From: Saccharomycopsis phalli
Lineage: Eukaryota; Ascomycota; Saccharomycetes; Ascoideales; Saccharomycopsidaceae
Assembly (NCBI GenBank): GCA_020342235.1
Contig: CP073214.1
Coordinates: 1,364,001 to 1,428,000, forward strand
Direction: 5' to 3'
DNA: 64,000 nt
A model generated the notes under the pieces. That model was not told the DNA's origin and searched no databases. It worked only from the letters and a program-made list of their open reading frames with translations. The translations under genes were made by a program, and so were the position numbers. Shown piece after piece: positions 18,660-28,263 of this stretch. How positions within the stretch are numbered: the stretch's first letter is position 1; every line of letters begins with the position of its first letter.

Positions 18660-19328
18660 CTAATCAGTGATTGTCGTGTGTTCAGTTTGGAACACAGTCT
18701 GGGCTATCAGCACCGAGGTAACGGCTTCTGGTGCCTGTGTTGGGGCAACTGCCGCTGGAATGACGTCAGCCTGCACCGGCTGGGTTGCAGCTGGTAGTTG
18801 AGCTGATTGCTGGATCACCTGAGGTTGGGCTGGAAGAGGTTGGGCTGGTTGAGCTGGTTGAGGCTGCGGAATTTGGGTGGAATTTGGTGCCGCATTTGGT
18901 GCCGCATTTGGTGCCGCTTGTATGGCAGCCTGCTGAGCCGGCTGTGCAGACGGTTGGACGGTAACTGAGCTTGTTGCCGTAAATACCGGCGACGGTGTGG
19001 CATACACAGTTAGAGTCTGTGACTCAGTTGGAGCTGGAGCTTGAGCTTGGGTTGGAGTTTGAGCTTGAGCTTGCGCTTGAGCTTGAGCTTGCGCTTGAGC
19101 TTGAGCTTGAGCTTGAGCTTGCGCTTGCGCTTGAGCAGCTGAAGCAGAGGACTTGCCAGCGAAATAGTGATAACCCTCGAGAACAGCAGCACCGACAAGA
19201 GCACCGACACCGGCATGTTTCCAGTTTATTTCCCGTTTGTCAATATCATTGGCGACTTGCTGATCAGGCTGAGGGAGGATTGGCGAGGCGTGGGCCAAGG
19301 CAAGGCAGAGAAACACGTTGAGCAACAT
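18660..19328 (-). CDS. Secreted or cell-surface Ala/Gln-repeat protein, function unknown
   Basis: From ATG 19328 the product is 222 residues. It opens with a clear signal peptide (MLLNVFLCLALAHASP) and a possible Kex2 site, Lys31-Arg32. A hydrophobic Gly/Ala segment follows (GVGALVGAAVLEGYHYF, about 41-57). Residues about 63-95 are an uninterrupted run of Ala-Gln dipeptides (GCTCAA and GCGCAA on the coding strand). Then come Pro-Gln-Ala-rich repeats such as APNAAPN and PAQPAQP, ending EHTTITD. No GPI signal and no known domain are visible. I chose 19328 because the longer frame would place 32 non-signal residues before the signal peptide. TATATA lies about 65 bp upstream. I do not recognise the family. 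Confidence 0.7.
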   Translation of the reverse strand: MLLNVFLCLALAHASPILPQPDQQVANDIDKREINWKHAGVGALVGAAVLEGYHYFAGKSSASAAQAQAQAQAQAQAQAQAQAQAQAQAQTPTQAQAPAPTESQTLTVYATPSPVFTATSSVTVQPSAQPAQQAAIQAAPNAAPNAAPNSTQIPQPQPAQPAQPLPAQPQVIQQSAQLPAATQPVQADVIPAAVAPTQAPEAVTSVLIAQTVFQTEHTTITD

Positions 19329-19432
19329 AGTAAGTAGAATTGAGAGAATAGAATGGAAAAAAAAAGAATATTGAATATATTGAAATTGGCTGGAATATAT
19401 AGGACTAGTCTGGGTTGACTGCACAGTCGTGG

Positions 19433-19446
19433 GTGCGGCGCCGCAC
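19433..19446. promoter_or_regulatory. 14-bp GC palindrome followed by CACGTG
   Basis: GTGCGGCGCCGCAC is a perfect inverted repeat about 105 bp upstream of the secreted-protein gene, overlapping an E-box at 19444-19449. It also lies 47 bp past the SFC1 stop. Confidence 0.4.
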
Positions 19447-19492
19447 GTGACTACCTACACATGGTAGTGAATATTTATTGCAATGCTAGAGC

Positions 19493-20431
19493 CTACGCGG
19501 CCAACTTGGTGTTCAAGTATGGCACTTTATTAAGGAGGTCTTGCATGAATTCGTAGACGGTGAACGTCACTGCCTGGCCTGGGGCGACCCGCATTATACG
19601 AGGGGTCACGCCCTTGTAGAAGGCCTTGATACCTTCTTCCTGAATGAGACGGGTGCCAATGCGGAAGATCCGCTTGGTTGACGATTCAGGTCCGTGCGCA
19701 CGTTCCTTCTGTAGTCTGGTTTTGATCACGTCGATCGGAGCGTTACAGAGCGGGCCCAAGGCACCCGATATGAGCCCGATTCCCGACGTCTGCCAGCCCG
19801 GAACGTTATCCGACTGGTGGTAGTCTTGCAAGCGTTTTCGCAAGTCAGAGTACACCGTGAAGTTCACCCCCTGGTTCGTGGCCTGCCGGAGCGCAGTGAG
19901 CGACACCCCCCGGTAGAACGTGCTGAATCCCTCCTCACGGATGATCACATACCCTGCCTGGATCGCGTTGGTGTACTTTGGCTTGACCGACGGGTCCTTC
20001 ATGGAGTTACTCTGGGCCTGCATCCGGATCTTCACGACCTCCATTGGATTGACCACAGCCACTGCCTCAGTGACACCGGCTGCGAGTCCAGAGACAAAAA
20101 TCGCCCCGGTGCTGAGCACCCCCTTGTCGTTAGGCGTGAACAACGTCTTGTAGTACTCAAACGAGCTGAACCGGATGGCCATCTTAGGCACAATGCCGAT
20201 GCAGACTGCGCCCAAGCCCTTGTAGAGCGACAAGAAGCCCTCGTTCTTGGCGATTCCGACACCGGTGGCCACGAAGCCAGGCGGCTTGATTGCAGAGTCG
20301 GCTACACGACGGTACAATTGCATTCTCACTTTGATGGTGTCCAACGGATGGCAGCAGAGGGCCTCCATTAGCCCGGCACTGCCACCGGCCACAAGATGGA
20401 CGACTGGGTTCTTACTCTTCTTTTGTGCCAT
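19493..20431 (-). CDS. SFC1: Mitochondrial succinate-fumarate carrier Sfc1 (Acr1)
   Basis: Exchanges cytosolic succinate for mitochondrial fumarate, linking the glyoxylate cycle to gluconeogenesis on acetate or ethanol. From ATG 20431 it is 312 residues with the three-fold carrier repeat. The signatures are HPLDTIKVR, NPMEVVKIR and APIDVIKTR. It starts MAQKKSKNPVVHLVAGGSAG, like S. cerevisiae MSQKKKASHPAINLMAGG, and contains RVSLTA-type GVSLTALRQATNQGVNFTVY and TPRIMRVAPGQAVTFTVYE. A further 93 residues upstream are in frame but have no family counterpart, so I excluded them. CCAAT-type and CCGATCCGGGG motifs lie upstream. Glucose-repressed control is inferred from the family. Confidence 0.95.
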   Translation of the reverse strand: MAQKKSKNPVVHLVAGGSAGLMEALCCHPLDTIKVRMQLYRRVADSAIKPPGFVATGVGIAKNEGFLSLYKGLGAVCIGIVPKMAIRFSSFEYYKTLFTPNDKGVLSTGAIFVSGLAAGVTEAVAVVNPMEVVKIRMQAQSNSMKDPSVKPKYTNAIQAGYVIIREEGFSTFYRGVSLTALRQATNQGVNFTVYSDLRKRLQDYHQSDNVPGWQTSGIGLISGALGPLCNAPIDVIKTRLQKERAHGPESSTKRIFRIGTRLIQEEGIKAFYKGVTPRIMRVAPGQAVTFTVYEFMQDLLNKVPYLNTKLAA

Positions 20432-20721
20432 GGTGTAAATAAGTAGGTGGGTTTTGTCGGGGCCCGCTTGGTACTTATAGTATTCACATGCGGTTACCCC
20501 AGATTTTCTCGTGGCAGCTGGACGCCCGGAGCTCGCGATCCGGGCACTGTGATTGGCTGGCACCAAGGGAAACATATGGCTAGTTTCCCGATCCGGGGCT
20601 TGCAAATTAGCGGCTACGTGAGGCGTGGAGATTCGAGTATGTGGTAGGGGCTGCTCAAGGGATAGGCTAGCTGTACCGTTATGGTATGTACTGAGGTACA
20701 TGTACATCAATGTTTATGCCA

Positions 20722-20935
20722 ACCAATACCAATCATATACAATCAATATACTAATCATATACAATCAATATACTAATCATATACAATCAATATACCAATC
20801 ATATACAACCAATATACCAACCAATATACCAACCAATATACCAATATACCAATATACCAACCAATACCAACCAATATACCAACCAATATACCAACCAATA
20901 TACCAACTAATAGATGAACAATATCAATATACCAT
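20722..20935. repeat. AT-rich tandem repeats upstream of SFC1
   Basis: A 22-bp unit with ATACAATCAATATACTAATC, about four copies, grades into CCAATATACCAA units of about 12 bp. Confidence 0.85.
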
Positions 20936-21394
20936 CAATATCAATATACCCCACACCAATATTCATCAATACTATCCATTGCATAGCCATAATCAATTAC
21001 ATTCGTCCATGGCATGCCACGATACCGGTTAAATTGTGTCAATTTCCTCGACTCTGCCCATGTATTCTACAAAAAGCCAACTCTGCAACTGCATAATTAT
21101 ACGACAGTGCAAGTGTACTCTGCTATTTGCAAACGTATACAACGTACTATATACTTGGTAGAAAAGGGTGTAACATCGGGATAAGGGAGATCATGTCTGG
21201 TGCGGTACCTAGCAATCCAGACCTGCAAACTCCGAAGTACGTACATACATCATGACACCAGGGTCTGCAACTGGATCATGTTACTGAAATTTTGCAATTT
21301 TCACCTGGCTGGTTTATTTTCATTGCCATTTTGCATCATTTGACGTGTAACAGAGGTGTTGTCATTGACATTTGCTATTTAATGGTTGACATGG
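20936..21394. other. Intergenic, no gene seen
   Basis: AT-rich DNA between the SFC1 upstream repeat and the HIS7 3' repeat. I see only short, unconvincing frames. Confidence 0.5.
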
Positions 21395-21600
21395 ATTAAT
21401 TACATTTTACGTAGTTTTAATTGGCATTTTACGTAGTTTCAATTGGCATTTTACGTAGTTTCAATTGGCATTCTATAGTCTCAATTGTCATTCTATAGTC
21501 TCAATTATCATTCTATAGTCTCAATTATCATTCTATAGTCTCAATTGTCATTCTATAGTCTCAATTGTCATTCTATAGTCTCAATTGTCATTCTACTTGA
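21395..21600. repeat. 20-22-bp tandem repeats abutting the HIS7 3' end
   Basis: Three copies of about 22 bp (TTTTACGTAGTTTCAATTGG) are followed by about seven copies of TCAATTGTCATTCTATAGTC. The array ends about 40 bp from the HIS7 stop codon. Confidence 0.9.
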
Positions 21601-21639
21601 CTTTTTTTAAATTCTCTTGCCATCTCTTTTCTCCCCACC

Positions 21640-23238
21640 TCATCTAACCTCCAATCCCTTCTCTCGCAAATATCCCTTCACCTCCTCCACCGTATACTCA
21701 TTCCGATGGAAAATACCCGCACCCAACGCAGCATCCACTCCAGTCTCAAACACATTGTAGAAATGTTCCGGCTTCCCAGCACCCGACGACGCAATCACAG
21801 GAATGCTCACACTGCCCTTGATAAACTCCACCAACTCCAAGTCAAACCCTGAGTTGCTTCCGTCCTTGTCAATGCAGTTGAGGAGAATCTCCCCGGCACC
21901 CAACTTCTCGCAAATGGTCACCAACTCATACGCCCCAAGTCTCGACGAAAACTCCCGGCCTCCTTTGACACTCACCGCGTAATACACCTCGGTCTCCCCG
22001 TTGGGCCCTGGGTATTGCGTCCGAAACGTCTTGAACGGCACAGGTCCACTCACATACACCCGCTTTGGATCAACGCTAATCACCACAGCTTGTACCCCGT
22101 AGCTCTTTGATATCAACTCAATCGGCGAGGTGCCGGTAGCCCCATGATCAAGGTACTTCTCGGCACTATACACCGCATCAGATCCAATGCTCACCTTGTC
22201 GGCACCAGACTTGAAGTACCGGTCAGCAACCTCCAAGCTGCTGATCACAGTACCGTCAGGCTCGGTAAAGTCCTTGATACCACCACCAACCGTAAGCGGC
22301 ACGAAAATCGTCTTGCTGGCCTGCTTCAACACCTCCAACATTGGCAAGTCCTGCAACGGACAGTTCTTGAACGACGTAATGTTGAGGAACGTAATCTCGT
22401 CCGCACCGTCCCGGTAGTACTTCTGTGCAAGTTCCACCGGCTTGCCAAGATTCCGCACTGCGTCCTTCTCACGCACATCATACTGGTCGCCCTTGGTGAC
22501 CACCAAATCGCCTTGCTCGTTGTTCCGCACATCGAGGCACGCAATCACACGGTAGCTGAGCCCGTTGAGCGTCTTCCCAGTAGTAGGAGTGCCAGAAACA
22601 GGCGGCTGCGTCTGCCGCAAGAAATTGCCAATCAACTCCACACCCAACGAGCCCGACTTCTCAGGGTGAAACTGCGTGGCAAAGATGTTGCCCTTGCGGA
22701 TCGCAGCAACAAATTTTTCCTTCCCGTAGGTGGTCACCGACAACTCGTAGCCTTTACCTTGCAACTCAGCAATCCGCTTGTCATCGACAATCGCCGCGTA
22801 CGAGTGCACAAAATAGTACCGTTCGCCGCCAATGCCAAAGAGACTGCCGTCGCATGTGTTCCACCCAATCTGTGGTACTGACTTGTCGTCGTCGCGGAAC
22901 TTGCGCAACTCAAGTTCAAACTCGCCAAGCCCGTGTGATGCAAACAGATCCTCCTCGCTGGCTTTGCAAAGCGCCTGGAGCCCAACACAGATGCCCATTA
23001 GCGGTCTCCCCTCGGAGATGTACTTCTGGATCGGCGCAAAAAGCTCTCTGTCAGCCAATTGCTTGGTGAAGTGGCCGTAGTTGCCCACTCCTGGGAGGAC
23101 CAAAAGACGAGCCTCTTCAAAGAGACGAGTGTCCTTCCCGGACGTAATATACACCACCAGGTATCCAAGATGCTCAAGTGCATTCTGGAGCGACTGGAGG
23201 TTCCCGCTGTTTACGTCTATTACATGGACTGTAGGCAT
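21640..23238 (-). CDS. HIS7: Imidazole glycerol phosphate synthase His7 (HisH-HisF fusion)
   Basis: This bifunctional enzyme makes imidazole glycerol phosphate and AICAR in histidine synthesis. The 532-residue product has an N-terminal glutamine amidotransferase domain, with nucleophile Cys84 in [10 protein letters not shown] and His191/Glu193 in [13 protein letters not shown]-terminal HisF (beta/alpha)8 barrel starts at about 228 ([20 protein letters not shown]). Barrel signatures are [54 protein letters not shown] and PVIASSGAG. Length equals the yeast family (552). By eye only two codons are CTG (residues 27 and 98), both at variable positions. A TGACTCA box lies 25 bp upstream of the ATG. 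Confidence 0.98.
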   Translation of the reverse strand: MPTVHVIDVNSGNLQSLQNALEHLGYLVVYITSGKDTRLFEEARLLVLPGVGNYGHFTKQLADRELFAPIQKYISEGRPLMGICVGLQALCKASEEDLFASHGLGEFELELRKFRDDDKSVPQIGWNTCDGSLFGIGGERYYFVHSYAAIVDDKRIAELQGKGYELSVTTYGKEKFVAAIRKGNIFATQFHPEKSGSLGVELIGNFLRQTQPPVSGTPTTGKTLNGLSYRVIACLDVRNNEQGDLVVTKGDQYDVREKDAVRNLGKPVELAQKYYRDGADEITFLNITSFKNCPLQDLPMLEVLKQASKTIFVPLTVGGGIKDFTEPDGTVISSLEVADRYFKSGADKVSIGSDAVYSAEKYLDHGATGTSPIELISKSYGVQAVVISVDPKRVYVSGPVPFKTFRTQYPGPNGETEVYYAVSVKGGREFSSRLGAYELVTICEKLGAGEILLNCIDKDGSNSGFDLELVEFIKGSVSIPVIASSGAGKPEHFYNVFETGVDAALGAGIFHRNEYTVEEVKGYLREKGLEVR

Positions 23239-23262
23239 TGCGTGTGAAGTTTTTCACGAAAA

Positions 23263-23269
23263 TGACTCA
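23263..23269. promoter_or_regulatory. TGACTCA (Gcn4 site) of HIS7
   Basis: This is a perfect Gcn4 heptamer in the HIS7 promoter, as expected for an amino-acid synthesis gene under general control. It is unusually close to the ATG (25 bp), so it may lie in the transcribed leader. Confidence 0.6.
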
Positions 23270-23435
23270 TGAAAAGTATGAGGTCCAGCTGGGTAATGTG
23301 ATATGCTCGTGATTGGTCGTAAGGATCATTTATAATGGTCGATTGCCATGGATTTGGCTTTGATTATATTTGAAAAATGTATTGGATTCACTGTCGTTGT
23401 TTATTATTGTATTGTGGTACAGTCTACAGCACTTT

Positions 23436-23520
23436 GACCTTGAAGTTGTAGTACCCTTGAAGTTGTGATAACTCTTGAAGTTGTAGTACCCTTGAAGTTG
23501 TGATAACCCTTGAAGTTTGT
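23436..23520. repeat. 17-18-bp tandem repeat upstream of HIS7
   Basis: CTTGAAGTTGTAGTACC alternates with CTTGAAGTTGTGATAACC for about five copies. Confidence 0.88.
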
Positions 23521-24189
23521 ATTGGAATCCTTTTATTTTGTAGTAGAATTTTATATATTCACTTGTAAAGTATGGACCAACTCAACCACTGGGTATTAAA
23601 GGTACCATGTCAGCACACTAGATAATACACGCATCTTACTGGGTCTCATTACCAATTACTATATGCTGTAAAGCATCTCTACACTTTATCATGTATTTAT
23701 AGCACCACTCTGGTACAATTAATCAGGATATTGGCTCTTCATAATACCATTTCACCAATTTCCACGTCAAACGTAATTCTCAAACTTTCAATTGGGTATC
23801 CTTTGAATGTAATTTTCCTTGGAGTTATTGGATAATAAATTGAATTTATGTAATTAGTCCACAGCTTTCATGGATGCTTTTAATTACAATTGCACAGTAC
23901 ACCATGTTTTTGGCCTAGTGTTGGTACTGAAGGGGTATTTATCATGTTCAGTGTGTCCAAGCTATATATTCAGTGTACATTCAAATAACAGCCATGGCAT
24001 GGCACCATGCTGTAAAACTGCACTCGTCGCTATTAAATATTTCCCAATTGCTAACCAAGTAATCATACACTACACTGATCCCACTTGACTTGAGGCCTAT
24101 TGTATTCATGCCCCAGCTTACTTCAGATGTGACTACACCAATGTAAATTATACCAATTAAAATTATATATATCCTCCTATAAAACAGCT
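23521..24189. other. Intergenic, no gene supported
   Basis: A 72-residue frame at 23870-24088 has no recognisable features. The rest is AT-rich spacer between the HIS7 promoter and the zinc-transporter 3' end. Confidence 0.5.
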
Positions 24190-25227
24190 CTACTCAGCGT
24201 CATCCCTGTACTGGGCAAGCATCTGCTGGGAACAGTTTTTGGCCGCATAGGTGTTTTCATTGCTCTTTTGGCTGGAGTTCAGAGTGGAGACCTGAATAAA
24301 CTCCGGCTGGACAGTGACAGACTGAATGCCGTGGGCAAACACACAGTTGCGGATCGACGTGACGACCTGGTTGAAACCTTCTGGCTTGACATTGATCTCA
24401 GCGTGCAAACTGGCAATGGAGATTTTCTCAGTCAAGTTCCAGATGTGGAAGTCGTGCACGGAAACAACGCCGGGCAATGCCAAGATGCTTTCTTGGACGT
24501 GTTCTGCGTCAACTGCGGAAGGTGTGGCCTGGAGCAAGATCTTGGAGGAGGTTTTGCACAAGGGAAGGGCGGTGGAAAAGATGATCGCGGTGATGAAGAG
24601 CGATACGATAGGATCGAAGTAGTACTTCCAGGTGTAGTTGGTTTTCCAGATAAGGAGAGCAGTGACAATGACGCCGACGTTACCCAAGGCATCGCCTAAA
24701 ACGTGGAGAAACACTCCGCGCATGTTCAACGACTTGGAGTCGCCCGAGGCATGCGAGTGTTCGTGGATGTATTCCTCCGGCAAAAGCGGCTCGATTTCCG
24801 CTGGCTCATGGTCCCCATGCGAATGGCCATGCTCGTGGAACAACAATAAGCCGACAAAGTTGGAGGCAAGTCCACAGCAGCCCACGACAAGAATCAATTT
24901 TGGGTTGGTGATGACTTCGGGGGTGATCAATCGCTGGATTGCTTCAATAAAGATACTAAGACACAACGCCAACAAAAACACTGCGTTGATCAATGCCCCC
25001 AAGATCTCTGCCCGTTGCCAGCCATAGGTGTATTGCGAGTCTGCGTTTCTGTTCTTAGCGACCCGAACTGCCCAAAGGGCCACAATCAACGAAAAGACGT
25101 CATTGAGCATGTGAAAAGCATCAGCAACAAGTGCAAGTGAGTGCACAGCATAGCCAGTGCCTGCCTCAATTATACAGAAGACACTGTCAATGATAAGCAA
25201 CAAGATAATCTTACTTTCCTTGCCCAT
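24190..25227 (-). CDS. ZRC1: Vacuolar zinc transporter, cation diffusion facilitator (Zrc1/Cot1 type)
   Basis: It probably moves cytosolic zinc (and perhaps cobalt) into the vacuole in exchange for protons. From ATG 25227 the product is 345 residues with six membrane segments. The zinc site is seen as HMLND in helix II (ALVADAFHMLNDVFSL) and HVLGDALGN in helix V. Between helices IV and V is a His-rich loop (HEHGHSHGDHEP, then HEHSHASGD). A cytosolic C-terminal domain follows with HDFHIWNLTEKISIASLHAE. It is shorter than S. cerevisiae Zrc1 (442) because the His loop is short. Zrc1 and Cot1 cannot be told apart here, and the symbol follows the better known member. An upstream in-frame ATG at 25365 would add 46 residues without family support. 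Confidence 0.9.
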   Translation of the reverse strand: MGKESKIILLLIIDSVFCIIEAGTGYAVHSLALVADAFHMLNDVFSLIVALWAVRVAKNRNADSQYTYGWQRAEILGALINAVFLLALCLSIFIEAIQRLITPEVITNPKLILVVGCCGLASNFVGLLLFHEHGHSHGDHEPAEIEPLLPEEYIHEHSHASGDSKSLNMRGVFLHVLGDALGNVGVIVTALLIWKTNYTWKYYFDPIVSLFITAIIFSTALPLCKTSSKILLQATPSAVDAEHVQESILALPGVVSVHDFHIWNLTEKISIASLHAEINVKPEGFNQVVTSIRNCVFAHGIQSVTVQPEFIQVSTLNSSQKSNENTYAAKNCSQQMLAQYRDDAE

Positions 25228-25412
25228 TTGTAAATGAGTGCCGACTGGGGTGTGTGATTTTTTTTTCCCATTTTTCCTCGCCTTGACAACCTTGCAGCCT
25301 GCGCGACGATGCGTGTGATGCACCCTACGCAACCGACACCCAATCGGGAGATCTTTGCTTATCACCTGCTAATCATTGATCCACGCACAAGCGCCGCACA
25401 GGTCCAAGTTAT

Positions 25413-25485
25413 GGGCGTGTGGCGTAGTTGGTAGCGCGCTCCCCTTGCAAGGGAGAGGTCATTGGTTCGATTCCTATCTCGTCCA
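25413..25485 (+). tRNA. tRNA-Ala (anticodon TGC)
   Basis: It is 73 nt with acceptor GGGCGTG pairing with CTCGTCC, which includes the G3-U70 pair that defines tRNA-Ala. The anticodon loop is CTTGCAA within CTCCC/GGGAG, the T arm is TTGGTTCGATTCCTA, and discriminator A is at 25485. There is no intron. Confidence 0.96.
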
Positions 25486-25636
25486 TACAGCCGCTTGCGG
25501 TGGCTCTGTTTTTTGGTGTCCATCTTGCTTGGTTTTTTGTTCTTAAATCCTATGCAACTCGTGATGCTCTGTTTATTAAAACTTTAATTTCACTCACGCA
25601 TTCAAGTACCCCACGAAAAAAATCGTGTGGGAGGAT

Positions 25637-25708
25637 GTGGACGTGGCGCAGTGGTAGCGCAGTAGATTGCAAATCTATTGGTCCCCGGTTCGATCCCGGG
25701 CGTACACT
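25637..25708 (+). tRNA. tRNA-Cys (anticodon GCA)
   Basis: It is 72 nt. The D arm is GCGCAGTGGTAGCGC and the anticodon loop TTGCAAA lies in AGATTGCAAATCT. The T arm is CCCGGTTCGATCCCGGG, and discriminator T is at 25708, as in tRNA-Cys. The acceptor stem GTGGACG/CGTACAC carries one G-A mismatch at pair 4:69. There is no intron. Confidence 0.93.
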
Positions 25709-25854
25709 ACAACCTCGAGTGCAATTTGCATTGCGTTCTTTTTTGTCATCTTAATTTAAGATGACAAGTCTGGAGCTCAAGTATAAATTACCATTGCAGC
25801 AATTTAGTCGATAGTACAACTTTTTATCTTTTGACATACATTATTAAACCTGGA

Positions 25855-25975
25855 CCGTCTACTTTCCAGTACCTTCTACTTTCCAGTACCTTCTACTTTC
25901 CAGTACCTTCTACTTTCCAGTACCTTCTACTTTCCAGTACCTTCTACTTTCCAGCACCTTCTACTTTCCAGCACC
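25855..25975. repeat. 17-bp tandem repeat touching the CNS1 stop codon
   Basis: TACCTTCTACTTTCCAG repeats about seven times. Its last copy ends at the stop codon of CNS1 (25976-25978). Confidence 0.9.
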
Positions 25976-27043
25976 TCATTCAATTCGCCGACTCAATACC
26001 TTTTCCTTGTTCCATGTCTTTAACCATCCCTCATACTCCGACTTGTCCACAAGGTACAACTTCAACATATTGTCTATGATGGGAATCTTTGGCGACTGAA
26101 GCGTAATCAACTCATTAACAGTCTTATTCTTTCCTGCCTTGATTAAGCCTCCTGATAACGTCTCTATAAATACAAGGCAAGAATCCCGGCTATGGTTCTT
26201 GATTGGCTCTGCGGAAAATACCGTCCCCAAAATATCGCCCACCGTCGACAACTCGCCAACTTCCATGAGAAAGGTCGAGTACTCGATTGTAGGAAACAAA
26301 ATCAACGCCTGGAAAATCAACTGGGACTCGATATCGTGCGGGTTCTCCAACGTAATCTCGGCCTTGGAGCTTGCAGTAGTCTTGACAAACGTCAAGTTCC
26401 GCACGTCAAGAGCCTTTTTAAAGAGCTCAACCTTCTCGGAACGAGCTGCCTGTCGCTTCTTCTCGGCCAAAGCCAAAAAGTCTCTACGCTTCTGGACCTG
26501 GCCTAACATGCTCTTCAAGTCTGGATCACTGGCAATGGAAAGCCCAAAGTCAATGGCAGCCTGAGACTCGTCCAACTTATCCAACTTGAGAAACGCCTTT
26601 CCAATTCTGTAGTATGCTTTGATCAACTTCGGATCAATCTTGAGCGCACTCTGACTATCGTTGATGCACCTACGGTAGTTTTTGAGCTCCAAGTTGCACT
26701 GGGCTCGGTTCAAGTACAATTTGCACTCCAAGTCCTTCAACCCCGATTTGGCAGCAAGACCCTTGGTGTAGTATTCCACCGCACTACGATAGTCCTTGCA
26801 TTTGTAAGCATCATTTCCCTGGTTCTTGAAGTTGGTAGCAATCTCGTCCGGCCCTCCTTCATATGCCAATGCCTTGAGAGCTTCTAGGGTATCGTTTTCG
26901 CCATTTTGGTCGTCATACTGGGTCATGAAAAACGGACATTTATTCAACTCCTCAAGAACACTTCCTGAGCTCTGATCCGACCGCAATTGCGGCGGAAGAA
27001 CCGGATCGAGTGTCGAGGATTTCAACGGTGCTGGAGATGGCAT
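25976..27043 (-). CDS. CNS1: Hsp90 co-chaperone Cns1 (TPR protein)
   Basis: Cns1 is an essential TPR co-chaperone that bridges Hsp70 and Hsp90 and supports translation factor eEF2 folding in S. cerevisiae. The 355-residue product has LNKCPFFMTQYDDQNGEND near residue 33 and LEALKALAYEGGPDEIATNF, diagnostic of Cns1. Three TPR motifs span about 80-185 (NFKNQGNDAYKCKDYRSAVE, LYLNRAQCNLELKNYRRCI, KAYYRIGKAFLKLDK). The C-terminal wheel domain ends YEGWLKTWNKEKVLSRRIE. Length is near the 385 of S. cerevisiae. It is divergent from the ATG10-like gene with only 29 bp between the two start codons. Confidence 0.95.
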   Translation of the reverse strand: MPSPAPLKSSTLDPVLPPQLRSDQSSGSVLEELNKCPFFMTQYDDQNGENDTLEALKALAYEGGPDEIATNFKNQGNDAYKCKDYRSAVEYYTKGLAAKSGLKDLECKLYLNRAQCNLELKNYRRCINDSQSALKIDPKLIKAYYRIGKAFLKLDKLDESQAAIDFGLSIASDPDLKSMLGQVQKRRDFLALAEKKRQAARSEKVELFKKALDVRNLTFVKTTASSKAEITLENPHDIESQLIFQALILFPTIEYSTFLMEVGELSTVGDILGTVFSAEPIKNHSRDSCLVFIETLSGGLIKAGKNKTVNELITLQSPKIPIIDNMLKLYLVDKSEYEGWLKTWNKEKVLSRRIE

Positions 27044-27072
27044 GGGTGAAAATTTTATGCACGGAAAAACTC

Positions 27073-27531
27073 ATGCTCAGACTGGACTTTTATACCCAGT
27101 TGGACACTCTAGAATGGCTTTTACGAGACTGTGGTGCGCAAGCTGTGGAAAAAAGACCGGCCCATGAACCATATCTATATATACGGACGAGTTCCTTGGA
27201 AATCACCATTGTGTACCACCCGATTTACCGCATTCCTGCGTTTTACTTCCGTGTCTACCAGCAGACGACTACCCCGGACGGGGAATCCACAAAATGTATT
27301 TGGGACCCAGAGACAATTATTGCGCGACTCAATTGGCAGGATAAGGTCTATCCTGGAGAAATATCCGTGGAATATCACTCTGTTCTTTCTGGACAGCCGT
27401 GGATGTTTCTCCACATGTGCAACTCCGAAGAGGTGCTTGAAAATGTTGGGTCCAAGCTCGTTGGCTGGTTCAGTGTGTATGGTCCTTTGTTTGGATTGGT
27501 TATTTCCTCGGAGAAGTATTGTGATGTGTGA
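27073..27531 (+). CDS. ATG10: Probable autophagy E2-like enzyme Atg10
   Basis: Atg10 conjugates Atg12 to Atg5 during autophagosome formation. From ATG 27073 the product is 152 residues. The segment YHPIYRIPAFYFRVYQQ, then a central WDPETIIARLNW, PGEISVEYHSVLSGQPWMFLH and Cys116 in HMCNSEE, matches the Atg3/Atg10 C-terminal fold, in which the active cysteine follows HP (HPCxT). The usual proline is Met here. The end KLVGWFSVYGPLFGLVI parallels YLRRWVSIFIFSWLG of S. cerevisiae (167 residues). In-frame ATGs at 27010 and 27037 would overlap the CNS1 coding region, so I prefer 27073. The family is poorly conserved and the assignment rests on motif order. Confidence 0.75.
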   Translation: MLRLDFYTQLDTLEWLLRDCGAQAVEKRPAHEPYLYIRTSSLEITIVYHPIYRIPAFYFRVYQQTTTPDGESTKCIWDPETIIARLNWQDKVYPGEISVEYHSVLSGQPWMFLHMCNSEEVLENVGSKLVGWFSVYGPLFGLVISSEKYCDV

Positions 27532-27589
27532 TGATGAATATTTGTGATTGAATGTACGTGACTACGTGTGTTTAGCCTAAGCGGAGTAT

Positions 27590-27750
27590 GAACATGACTG
27601 ATAACGTTATGACTGATATTCATCATGACTGTTTTATTGATATTCATTACGACTGGCTATTTAATAATGACTGATATTCATTATGAATGACAGACATTCA
27701 TCATGGCAGACATTCATCATGACAGACATTCATCATGACAGACTATTTCT
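27590..27750. repeat. 16-bp degenerate tandem repeat in the ATG10 3' flank
   Basis: Units such as GACAGACATTCATCAT and GACTGATATTCATTAT repeat about eight times, starting some 60 bp after the ATG10 stop. Confidence 0.85.
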
Positions 27751-28263
27751 AAATACATATAGTCAATCATCTGGTATATTACACTACAACAACAGAGTGT
27801 ATCTACTATGTTCAGACACCACCACAAAATATCTTGGAGCTGTGGTATTAATCATCACATGCAATTCTTGTACGACATTGAAAATCAGAACATAGGTCAA
27901 TTGAGGTGGTACTTCGGTCTATACCCTTTTGTCTTTGTTTAAATGCGATTATTAATCAATTGTGCCCAAGTACTTAATAATAGTTGCATTTGGTATAGCA
28001 AGAATAATATATCTTCAATGTATTACGCTATACATAAGAAGGTTTGCATACATATAGCTCAGTCTACCGGCTATCCGTATACAAATATGAGTCGTGTTTC
28101 AGAATCACGCTAATATCGTTTTATTATAACTACAACATGCTAGCTATTGTCGGGAATCAGGCTAATTGTAGCACTCAGATAACAGTATATTACCGTAGTA
28201 CACTACATAATACACTACCAGTAGTTTACAGCATGTGTAGTACCCTTTCCACAGCCAATAATA
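27751..28263. other. Intergenic between converging ATG10 and UFO1, no gene seen
   Basis: AT-rich. A short frame at 28044-28343 overlaps the UFO1 3' end in antisense and has no support. Confidence 0.5.

Noticed and set aside
19493-20710. 93-residue N-terminal extension of SFC1
   Set aside because: Carriers of this family start at MxQKK. The extension is promoter sequence kept open by chance.
23870-24088. 72-residue plus-strand frame between HIS7 and ZRC1
   Set aside because: Cys/His-rich by chance reading of AT-rich spacer, with no conserved pattern.
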